Positions 42,101-54,100 of a DNA stretch of 64,000 nucleotides are shown here, piece by piece (the first letter of the stretch is position 1; each line of letters starts with the position of its first letter). The translations under genes were made by a program, and so were the position numbers. Origin of the DNA: Oasisia sp. SBJ-2009 (taxonomy: Eukaryota; Annelida; Polychaeta; Sabellida; Siboglinidae); assembly GCA_964017155.1 (NCBI GenBank), contig OZ024857.1:6339619-6403618 (forward strand), written 5' to 3'. A model generated the notes under the pieces. The model searched no databases. It was not told where the DNA came from and worked only from the letters and a program-made list of their open reading frames with translations.

Positions 42101-45100
42101 TTCAGAAGATGTTCCAGGGTCGCTGCAAACAACAGGAGTATAACTGAGTTTCACCCAACAAATATGTGCAGGATTATCTTTTTCTACAATGCTATATTTT
42201 CCAACAGTAACTGTGCATGCTCCATTATTAAAACTTCATGAAACAGAAATGTATGTTACTGACCTTTGACCTCCAATTCTGGGTCACGCACCAGATTCAT
42301 AACGAGGAAGTTGCGATGGAAGTATTTGAGGAAGGTCTCGGCAGTCCGTCGTGCCAATGTGCACGCCTACAACCATCACGATGATGATGAATACTCTCTC
42401 CGCCATTTACAAAAACATCTTCCCCTAAACTCCTCACAAATGATCACTGATCAACATGTGCTGGGGGTACTACAAAATGCATTTCCAATCATAAACACAA
42501 AGCATCAAGAGCTGACAATAACAGAGAAGGATCACTCGCACTATCTGTTTACTTGAAACTAAATTCCACAGAAAGCTGTAGTAATGTGCTACCACCTGGT
42601 GATCAACTGAGTAATCAAACAAACCACAGAATGCCAAGATGTCAACACAGTGTAACACATTCAAGGTATACTGCGGTGGGGTTGTCACAGTGATTTTGGT
42701 GACCTTGTGGCGAATTGGCCCCACCTTTTTAAAGTAAAAAATGTGTATTTGGTGGGAATGTTTGTACTCTTACATGTATTAGTATTATATGTAGAACGTT
42801 TATTGTGAGGTTTGGCTCAGAGAAACCAGTAGGTGACACTGGACACGGGCTCAGTGTCCGATAGTTGTATGGTTTTTAGAGTTACATGTTATTCCTACCA
42901 ATTTAATTAATAAATGTCATTCAATTGGCCATTTCAATTCTCAACTGCATTGGACTTGTCTTGGTTATTACATAAATAAATAACTGCATTGGACTTGTCT
43001 TGGTTATTACATAAATAAATAACTGCATTGGACTTGTCTTGGTTATTAAACAAACAAACAAACAAACAAACAAACAAACAAACAAACAAACAAACAAACA
43101 AACAAATAAATAAATAACTGAATGACCCCCCTGAGCCCGTCCACACTTAATATCCATGACCCCACACATGTATGACCCCTGACCCCATATTATGCGTGAC
43201 CCCTGACCTTGAGGAATGCCTCCTTCTTCTCCTGGTGCTTCAGGATGAGTTGTGTCATGGCCGCGGCCTTGTCGCTGGAGGAGGCGACTGTCTCCGTGCT
43301 GCACCAGTCCTCCTCCCGCCTGTACTCCCGCTCCAGGCTCTCCAGCACCGAACACACCTACACAACACACCCAGGGTCAGACGTGTTGACTCGGAACACA
43401 TCTAGGTGATAATGTGTTGGCTCAGAACACATCTAGGTGAACACGTGTTGACTCGGAACACATTCAGGTGATGATGTGTTGGCTGAGAACACATCTAGGT
43501 GAACACGTGTTGACTCGGAACACATCCAGGTGATGATGTGTTGGCTCTGAACACATCTAGGTGAACACGTATTGGCAAAAAACATATCCATGTGAACACA
43601 TACTGACACAGAACACATCTTGGCTCATAACACATCAAGGTGTTACCTCAGAACACATCCAGGTGAACACACATTGCTCAGAACACATTCAGATGAACAC
43701 ATATTGGCTCAGGACACATCAAGGTGAGCACACGCTGGCTCAAAACACATCCACGTGAACATGCGTTGACTCATAAAACATCCAGGTGATAATGTGTTGT
43801 CTGAAAACACATATAGGTGAATACGTATTGGCACAGAATACATCCAGGTGAACATATCTTGGCTCAGAACACATCAAGGTAGAACGTGTTACCTCAGAAC
43901 ACATCCAGGCAAACACACATTGCTCAGAACCATTCAGGTGAACACGTATTGGCTCAGGACACATCAAGGTGAGCACACATTGGCTCACAACACATCCACA
44001 TGAACATGTGTTGGCTCAGAACACATCCTGGTAAACATGTGTTAGCTCAGAACACATCCAAGTGAACATGTGTTAACCTAGAACATGTCCAGGTGAAAAC
44101 ACACTGGCTCAGAACATACTTCCAGGCAGAGAACATGTATGTTTAAACAAACCCATGTACAAACTCACTAAGACATTCATAACACACAAACACATCCAGA
44201 CAAACAAAACACATCTGCACGCAAACACACCTTCATACAGTTCCAACACATCTACGGAATCACACACTTGGCCAGACATAACAAACAGGGGAAGACAGAG
44301 ACACATTCGTTTCTACCTGTTCGGCTGTCTTGAACCAGTTGCGTGCCGATACGACCAACTTGATTCGATCCGTCGCATGGCACATCAACTGCTGCCACCT
44401 AGTGGTGACATTCTCTCCGATCGAGCGAATGATCTCGCTGCTGTAGTGATGGTTGTTGATCATGTGCTGTGCCTTCTCCGTCAGCTGTAGTGCCGCCGAC
44501 TGAAAAACGAGACATGACTTGTGTACAGCAATGACTTGTATAGACATGACTTGTGTATATGCCTGAAACAATGTGGCATGTTACAGATCATAGATACGGC
44601 TCGAGTCAGTTCAAGATTGAGACAAATCAAAGACATGATTAAAGTCATTTCGGTGTGATCATGGAACAGTTATACGACTTTTGTCAAGTCAAGACAGAGA
44701 AATGACTCATGCAATCAGGTTAACACTCTCAACGTATGTCACGTATGTCACGTATATCATGTATGTCACGTATGTCACGTATGTCACGTATGTCACGTAT
44801 GTCACGTATGTCATGTATGTCATGTGTGTTATGTGTGTCGTGTCTGTCACATACCTCGATGGCCAGTTGGAACTGTTCGACCTCCTTCCTCAGTTGCTCT
44901 GCCTCGTGTACATTGTTGGGACAGACGAGGGTCGCAGCTAACATGGCCTCGCCATTCTTGATCCACGCCAGGACCTGCACGGGAAAACGTAGTCAACACA
45001 AGTCGACACAAACACATCTAACACAGCCACAACACATCTAACATGGACACAACACATTTAACATGGCACTAACACATTTAACAGAGTAGAAATGTTGTAA

Positions 45101-48100
45101 CTAGCGATGCTTATCGGTCGTAGTGACACTTAGCAAATTTCACATGCTGTGACACACAAATACATATTACTATCTATTGATGCTCATGTCTAATGTGCGA
45201 GGATCGTTGAAACTGTATACACGTACTTATATTAATATAGCACACACATCTCACTATATTCAATGAAACAGAATGAAAATGGTCCCCTATAGATTATGGA
45301 CACAGGGTCATTTTCTATGGGAGGTCCATATTCTGAGACATAGGATATGGACCCCCATAGAATATGGACACCACCTGCATCAAAATTCTATGGGGTCCAG
45401 GACTCAAACCTTGTTTCGACCAATCAACAGTCCAGCACTCTAACTGCTCCCCCACGGCGCCTAACATGCGTAGACCCAGAAACGAAGACCCACCTGTTTC
45501 GCCTCATTCTCAAAGTGCCTCAGTTGCACACACTGCTCCAGCTTGACGCGTTTCTGTTCCCCCATGTCCTCTAAGTCCATCTCTCGCTCGTGCAGGAACT
45601 CAAGCAGTGTCTTGATGCGGGTGAGAGCGTCGTACTGTGAGTTTGCCATCAGCTGCACGCCTGTCTGCTCAAACACCTACCAACAAACAGTCACAGGCAT
45701 CAATCTGGGGCCGGTTTCATGAGGCATACTTAAAATTAGGCAATTACATAGCAGCACATGTTTGCCTAAACTCCTATGTTGGCTTACTGAAAAAAAAATA
45801 ACAGCATCATTTACTAACACAATTATGTCTTAGCATTAAGAACATTCTCAGCAGCTTCACAAAACTGGTCTCTGGTCACTGTATGTTGCCTTTTACTTAC
45901 TGATTTGTCACAATTTTAGCCAGATGTCTGACAATCGTTTGCAATGACGTATGTGTTTTCTATGATTGTTCAAGTTATAAAAACATGATCAATGGACATT
46001 TTATGTAGTTTTGAGCAATCGCCTAAAACCATATTATATGATAACATTGCAAATAACAGTTCAAATTACGTAATCTTTAAGAAATGTTTTGGTAAGAATA
46101 ATATAAATACTTTTTTTAAGCAAATATAATTCTTAGAACTTGTTTTTTCTATACTCTCACTATACATTTTATATATTAATCATTTTTTATCTCTTGAACA
46201 TTATAAGAAAATTTCCTCAATAGAGATAAATAAATGTATTTTGATTTGATTCGATTTGTGACACTGTTCGATAAAACTCTGTATGTTGAACCATCTGAGG
46301 ATGGACATATCTGCTAGCACTAATAACACAGTCAAACCTGTCCAGCACAGATCATTCAGAACTGTGCCCTTTGTGACAGGTGTGAAATAAGTATGCCTAA
46401 TTGGGTCAGTGTCGTGCTTACAAGACATTTCTCCCCACAACCCTACTGGCCACCTCATGCCCAGAGGCTTTCAGGGCTGGCCTTGGTGCCTCAATATCTG
46501 CCAGCTGATCATTTCTTCATGAGACCTCTATGTGCATCATATATAGACTTTTTAACTCACCCATGGTGCATACAATAACTTTATTACCATTGTAACACCC
46601 TTTTTAACATATTAACCTTTTGTTTTAAGAGAGCATACACCACCCCCCACCCCCCTAGTGCATACATTTCGTTGGACTTTTAACTTCCTGCAAGGGCCCA
46701 TGTGAGTATCTGGAAGAAGAAGAAGAAGACTCTCACCTGTGCTAGCTCCTGCCCGCGCTGGAGCACCTCAAAGACACAGTTCTGCATGTGCAGGATGCTC
46801 TCATTGTGTGTCTGCAGGTACTTCTCCGACTGGAGCATGTCCGTGCTCAGCTCCATGTGCTCCAGCTCCTCCGCCCACAGCTCCAGCTGCGACGTGATCT
46901 ACGACCACACATCACTTGTCAATGTCACTTTTCTCCTAGCGCGATATCCAGTCCTTAGGACTAAGTGCTCTACACTTTACTCCCTGGCAGAGATCTCCAA
47001 TCAAACACTGTCTCAATTCTCCAGGAAGCATTCAGCCTCACTGCAATTAATATGTATCCGTACACAAATATCCAACACTGTCTACAGCCAGGTACTCATT
47101 CCTATAGCTGAGTGAACTGGAGCAACGTAATGTGAACGAACTGGATTCGACATGGATTCGAACCCAGGTTCTCTTGGTTGAAAATGCAATGCTCTAGCCA
47201 CAGTCACTGTCACTGTCCTCTACATACGTTATATCTCTCTAAAAATACGTGAATGACTGTCACAATCGCTGCGGGATATGCTAAATATCCTCCTTGACTA
47301 GTTGCTGTGGTTGTAACAGCAGTGGATGGTTTATTCAGCGGTGGTGACCGTGGACTTACCCAGTGACCCGTAGATAGGGCATACAGGGTCTGTGGGTATA
47401 ACAGTGGTAATTATATCATGTATCTTGATGTATCAAAACTACAACTTCGTCCACGAACTGTTAAGGAAGGGAATAATTCACCATAAAGGTGTTAATGAAA
47501 TTAAAACATACTGTATGATTGAGATGCGTATTTATCAGTGAGCTTGAGTTCAAGATGATTTACACATTAAAGAATGTTTGTTATTATTATTAGCTGAACA
47601 TATGGTAATGATCCAGGTTATGGAACAGGCTTAACCACATCAGTCAAAATCATCCTTAAACGTAAGAGCAAAACAGAGAAACCTTCCTATATTACACATC
47701 CTACAACTTTTGTCAACAGATTCAATGGACAGCAAGAGAGTAGAAGAAGAAAATCAAGAAGATGGAAGAGAGTGAAAGAAGGATGAGAAAGATAAGACTG
47801 AGAACAAGGATGATAGCGAAAAAGAAGAGAATGAAAAGTAGAAAGATAACAAAACAGATAACGAACTTAATGAAGAGGAGAAGAACAGAGAACGATAAAG
47901 AAAAGAAAGAGAAGGCAAAAGGCATGAAAAAAGAAAAAAGGGGACAACGGAGGAGAAAAAAACAAAACCAAAGAGAAGTTATGGAAAAAAGAGGAAACAG
48001 AGAAGAAAAAAGATGAGAAAGAGGAGAGGGGAAAAGATGAGAAAGAGGAGAGGGAAAAAGATGAGAAAGAGAAGGAAAACGTTTAGAAAAAGAAAGGGAA

Positions 48101-51100
48101 AGAAAATTAGAAAATGGAACAGAAATAGAAGAAACCAGACACACAAGAGGTAGAAGGAGTAGAACCAGTGTTTGTTGTACCTCGAGTGCCTCCCTCTCAA
48201 ACAGCCTCAGCTGTAGACACAGGTCCAGTTTGAGGCGGCGGGCGGCCCACAGGTCCTCCAACTGCTCCCGGCCGTCCACCAGCGTCTGCAGCACATCTGT
48301 GGACAAACAGTGGTCAGTGAAAACTGGACACAACACTGGTCAGTGAAAACTGGACACAACACTGGGCAGTGAAAACTGGACACAACACTGGTCAGTGAAA
48401 ACTGGACACAACACTGGGCAGTGAAAACTGGACACAACACTGGTCAGTGAAAACTGGACACAACACTGGTCAGTGAAAACTGGACATCTGTGGACACAAC
48501 ACTGGTCAGTGAAAACTGGACATCTGTGGACACGACAATGGTCAGTGAAAACTGGACATATGTGGACACAACACTGATCAGTGAAAACTGGACATCTGTG
48601 GACACGACACTGGTCAGTCAAAACTGGACATCTGTGGACATGACACTGGTCAGTCAAAACTGGACATATGTGGATATGACACTGGTCAGTCAAAACTGGA
48701 CATCTGTGGACACAACACTGGTCAATCAAAACTGGACATCTGTGGACACGACATTGGTCAGTCAAAACTGGACATCTGTGGACACAACACTGGTCAGTCA
48801 AAACTGGACATCTGTGGACACAACACTGGTCAGTCAAAACTGGACATATATGGACACAACACTGGTCAGTCAAAACTGGACATATGTGGACACAACACTG
48901 GTCAGTTAAAACTGGACATCTGTGGACACAACACTGGTCAGTCAAAACTAGACATCTGTGGATACAACATTGGTCAGTCAAAACTGGACATAACACTGGT
49001 TAGTTAAAACTGGACATCTGTAAACACAACACTAATCGGTCAAAACTGGATAGTCAAAACTATGCTTCCTACCACATGCTATTGTAACAGAAACTCAAAC
49101 AAATTATTCCATTACAGTTTATGCTAAATCTCTAACTATTATTCCATTAAATCTGAGCTAACGAACTATTAGAAAAGTTTGTTAAGTGTTTTTACAGAAC
49201 AAGGAAAATACTACTAGTCTTATAAATAATTCTGCCTAAAATATGTATCCTGCTGTGTAGGATACATGGGCTGTGTAAATATGACACATTTATTATTTTA
49301 TGCAACCAATACGTGGCATTTGTTCTATGTGAGATCATACAATCTACGAACATAACATAATTGATCACAATGATTCAAATCTGGTTTTCTTGCCCGAAAG
49401 TTTAATGCTGTAACTACTGTGTGGTACATCGCCATACTTAAGAAAGCAGATGGCCAAAGAAGGTTGCAATTAAAACTAAATACCAGCACAGAATACAGTG
49501 CTAACTATCTAACGGCTTACCTACCACCGCTGCCTGAGGCATATGGACTATTGATGCACCACGTGCAATGGGTGAATTTAATCGCCTACTACAAGGTGTG
49601 TGACTTGATTAAAATAGATTATTGGGATGATTATCACCTGAGTAATTCCTTTAGACGTTAGTAATTATGAAGATCTAAATAGAACTAGTCAATAGGCAGC
49701 AGTGTTATTGACCCTGGTCAGGAACTGACCTCTACAATGTTGTGTCTTATAGTTGTCATATAGGGTTGAAGGGACTGCTTCAAAATGTGACTGAGAATAT
49801 AATGTTATGCTGTGCTTTGATTGAGTCACTATTAGGGATGGGACGATTAATCGCGGTTCACGGTATTCGCGGTTTTAAGGCTCACGGTTCGGTGCACCGT
49901 CGTCAGTTTGTGTACCACGGTTTTTATCGATTTTGATAAATGGCACATCATCATCACCTAATCGGTGTTTCCGTACACGTGAATGACGTGACGTATATGC
50001 TGGGAGGATATAATTATAAGGCTGCCAGCCCAGAAACATTTCCTACAGGTAACAATGCTGTCCCAAAGTTGAGTGATCGCAATTCTCCCGTCAGCGTACG
50101 CCTCCCGTCGCAGGGTTGAGAAACCACTACCGAGTGAACATGGCCACCATCGATGGTTACGCATAACTCTGTGATTACTGTAATATCCATATTGTTTTTG
50201 ATAAAAGTTCAGAACTTAGGCTAAGTTTTTAGGATAAAACTGGAATCCAGATTTAGCGACACCGCGATAAAATATCGACTTAACGCCACGGTAATCTACG
50301 ACTACGGCCTGCTTCACGTAAGTTCGGCGTAACAGTCGCTTGCAATGTCAGACTTTCGTTTAGCAAGATTTTGATTTGTGAATTTTATTCGTCACAGCAA
50401 TTTAAATGATTAAATTTTATGACCTAGCGTATGTATATGTAATATGTGTAATTAGAGAGGAAGTTTCGCGGCTGTAGGAGGTCGTTTTCATGATTAGATC
50501 AGAAAGTAAAAGATCGTTTTGCGGTGCTGGAAAGAATAACAAAATGGCGACCGCGGTGCGATTACCCAGACGCCGTGAGGTGCCAGCACTTTTTAGCCCT
50601 TCAGACCGAATTTGAAATAAATTAACTGAGAATAGTATTTATATCAATTATTAAAAAAAAAGATTAAAAATGAGGATACTCTTTATCAGATATTTTTTTT
50701 TTTAACCGATTCAAAATTAAACTTATACTGAAACGTGTCACACATAAAATAAACAGAATAAATAATTTTGTTGTTGTTAATAATTTTGTTCCATTTATTA
50801 TTTTCTACTTTTTATTTTGTGTATTTTACTACTTAGTGGTTGTAAGCACCCCCTAGTGTTGAATGTTGCAAACCCCTCACGAGAGACCACCCCTCTTTTA
50901 AGACCGCTCCACTCTGATTTGGGGGGCGTCTTAAATGAGGGGTTCCACTGTACTGCACTTAAAATTGTTCATTAAAAATGTTGTGTGATAGGTGGCGTGG
51001 TTGTGGAAAATATCGTGAATATATCGAACCGTGGGTCAGATATCGAAAATCGAACCGAAAATATAAAATATATATCGTCCCATCCCTAGTCACTATAAAA

Positions 51101-54100
51101 ATATCCGTGTGACCTCCATCAAATTTTGCCTTGCAACAGTCGTTACACAGTCATGTTTTGTTTATCCTGTCTTAAATAATCCGTATATTTCACGATCGGT
51201 ACATTTTGTGTATAAACCATCTTGATACCATCTATAATAAGGTTTTCAAGGATCATTTATCCAACCAAAAACCATGGGAACCAAAGTGTACAGATAAACG
51301 CGACATGACTGTATGTGAATTACATTATGACTGCGGCATGTCATCTCTTAAGGCAAACATTGCTGAATATGCTGTAATTTTCAAAGCTTTGTTTTAGGGT
51401 TTTTGTCATAAAGAAAAACCGTTGGGGTCATATTTTCAACAAAATATTTGAATGAATGTACAACCACACCATATGCTCTGCATTCATGTTTCTATCACTT
51501 GACGGAGCTGTTGCTAGCAGTCTTGACAGATAGGAGCCCGTCTCAATAACTTGTCATTATTTAGAACAGAGCCAAGTATCCTATGTTAAGAAAACTTGAA
51601 AATGATCTCTCTCAGTCATGTTTAATAACAAAAAACTTTAGTCGTAAACCAATACATCTGTTCAAACAGTTGTTGGCAACATAACATATTCTGACAGAAT
51701 TATAAATATCTATTAATATATAATTAAAGAAACATGGACTTGATTATGGTAATACCGAAATATAATTGAGGACATTTTCTCAGTGAAATTGATCTGTGTA
51801 ACATAATAGCTTTACTACAACTTTAATCAGTTTTTCCGTCACAGAACAGTAATCGAAGTCAAGTATTGGCATCAGTCACTCCAAAGCCTTTGAAACGATG
51901 ATGGATGATGACATTTTCACTGGGGCCTGGAGCTGTGCCACTGACTTTTGTACTGAGTAACCTTCATGTCTCACCTTCTATGTGTGTGTAGTCTGTATTG
52001 GAACTGGTCGTTTGTTCTGCTGCCATCCCAGGATCCCTGCAAGCAACAATGAGAATGTATCATTTCACCAATTGACCGAGTAATCAGTGATGAGTCTTTC
52101 ACTGTTTCTGTAGTCGGTCAGTGCAATTAAGACTGGACGAATGCATATCACGCTCTCTCATTCAAACATATCAAATTGCAAAGTGAACGTACGATACACA
52201 AAACAGCTGAATTAGCTACAATAACCTTTATGCTGTGCCACGCTATTACTATTACTGCAGTGCTCCTGTAATTGTGAAACACACGCACAAGAACAACTCT
52301 GTAGGAATGCCTGCTGTTATCACAACATTATAGACTTAACAACACAATTGTGTTTCTCTGACAGTCATAAATTATTTCACTACATTGTGGGTAATGTTCA
52401 ATTATTTTTAAAGTTAATTTATTCTTCAAACAAATTATTTAACTGTCTAAAAAAATTATTATTATGTGGTCAAAGTTTTGATATCATGGTGCCAAACTGT
52501 ATTGTGTCCAGTGATGTGTGAGTGATGAGGACATTAATAGAGTGTGGAAATCAGAAGAGTGGTAAACCATGGCTGGTCCTCTAAAGTGGTACTGGGGGTC
52601 CCAGCTAAGTGGATATGTGTGATCAGACTTATGGCTGCAATTTATAACTGTCGACATTTACTGTCTGCAGTACATTACTTTCCATAACTTCTGTAAGGCA
52701 AGTCTTAACTTCTGCCCCGACTGCCACGTTAGCTTCATATCAACACAGATCAAGAAACATTCAATTGAATCGTCCAATCGGCTCTCCAGAATCTCCTTTT
52801 GTCCTTTATCAGTCCAGCCAGCTCACTGATTAGCTGGTGCTTTGTGTCCTGTCAGTATCACTGTCTCCCACGTCTGTCAGGCACTGGCCCTGATGACAAC
52901 ATTGTGGTCAATCATGTCAACCGATCGCCAGACTGAGACAACTAGTAATTGCTACATAGCATCTACCAGGACAGATACAACTCATTACCTGGCGATAAAT
53001 TCCAGGCAATGAATATGACCTAATATGTAATTCTGGGTCTGGCTTTCGACTTGTCAACACTGACAGTTTCCACCTGGCATGTCTAGACAGTTACAAGGTG
53101 TTTCTTTGTGCGATGTGTTGAAGACCCAGATATTTATGTGTCACCATGTACACGGGAATGTTGGGAAATTCTGGGGGTGGATAAAGTAGGTGACAGAACC
53201 TGTCTATTAAGACACTGAGCATGGTAGGGTGTTGTTTAGGCAGGACGTGGGATCTAGTATTGAAGATATTTGATGCAGTGGGGGGAGTGGAAATGTGAGC
53301 AGGCTGGGACTGACACGAGGCTGGTAGGACACTGGGGCTGGTAGGACACTAGGGCTGGTAGGACACTGTGGCTGGTAGGACACTAGGGCTGGTAGGACAC
53401 TGGGGCTGGTAGGACACTGGGGCTGGTAGGACACTGTGGCTGGTAGGACACTAGGGCTGGTAGGACACTGTGGCTGGTAGGACACTGGGGCTGGTAGGAC
53501 ACTAGGGCTGGTAGGACACTGTGGCTGGTAGGACACTGGGGCTGGTAGGACACTAGGGCTGGTAGGACACTGTGGCTGGTAGGACACTAGGGCTGGTAGG
53601 ACACTGGGGCTGGTAGGACACTGGGGCTGGTAGGACACTGTGGCTGGTAGGACACTAGGGCTGGTAGGACACTGGGGCTGGTAGGACACTGGGGCTGGTA
53701 GGACACTGTGGCTGGTAGGACACTGGGGCTGGTAGGACACTGGGGCTGGTAGGACACTGTGGCTGGTAGGACACTAGGGCTGGTAGGACACTAGGGCTGG
53801 TAGGACACTGGGGCTGGTAGGACACTGGGGCTGGTAGGACACTGGGGCTGGTAGGACACTAGGGCTGGTAGGACACTGGGGCTGTAGGACACTTGGGCTG
53901 GTAGGACACTAGGGCTGGTAGAACACTAGGGCTGGTAGGACACTAGGGCTGGCAGGACACTAGGGCTGGCAGGACACTAGGGTTGGCAGGACACTAGGGC
54001 TGGCAGGACACTAGGGCTGGCAGGACACCAGGCCTGTTTACAGACCTGCAACAAACTGTCCTCGGTAAACCTGATATTAAAACACTAAAGGTACATTACT

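Noticed and set aside
47150..47216. Functional tRNA gene on minus
   Set aside because: A and B boxes are present but the acceptor stem and cloverleaf cannot be completed, and related truncated copies elsewhere show it is a SINE head.
47722..48336. 204-codon hydrophobic-looking minus frame overlapping exon 4
   Set aside because: The Phe/Leu/Ser part is a translation of the polypyrimidine strand; only the exon 4 part is real coding sequence.
48340..48996. 218-codon Cys-rich minus frame and a 139-codon plus frame
   Set aside because: Both are translations of the 36-bp minisatellite.
53207..53740. 177-codon Pro/Ser/Val/Gln frame resembling a repetitive secreted protein
   Set aside because: Exact product of the 17-bp repeat (51-bp coding period), with no signal peptide or splice support.
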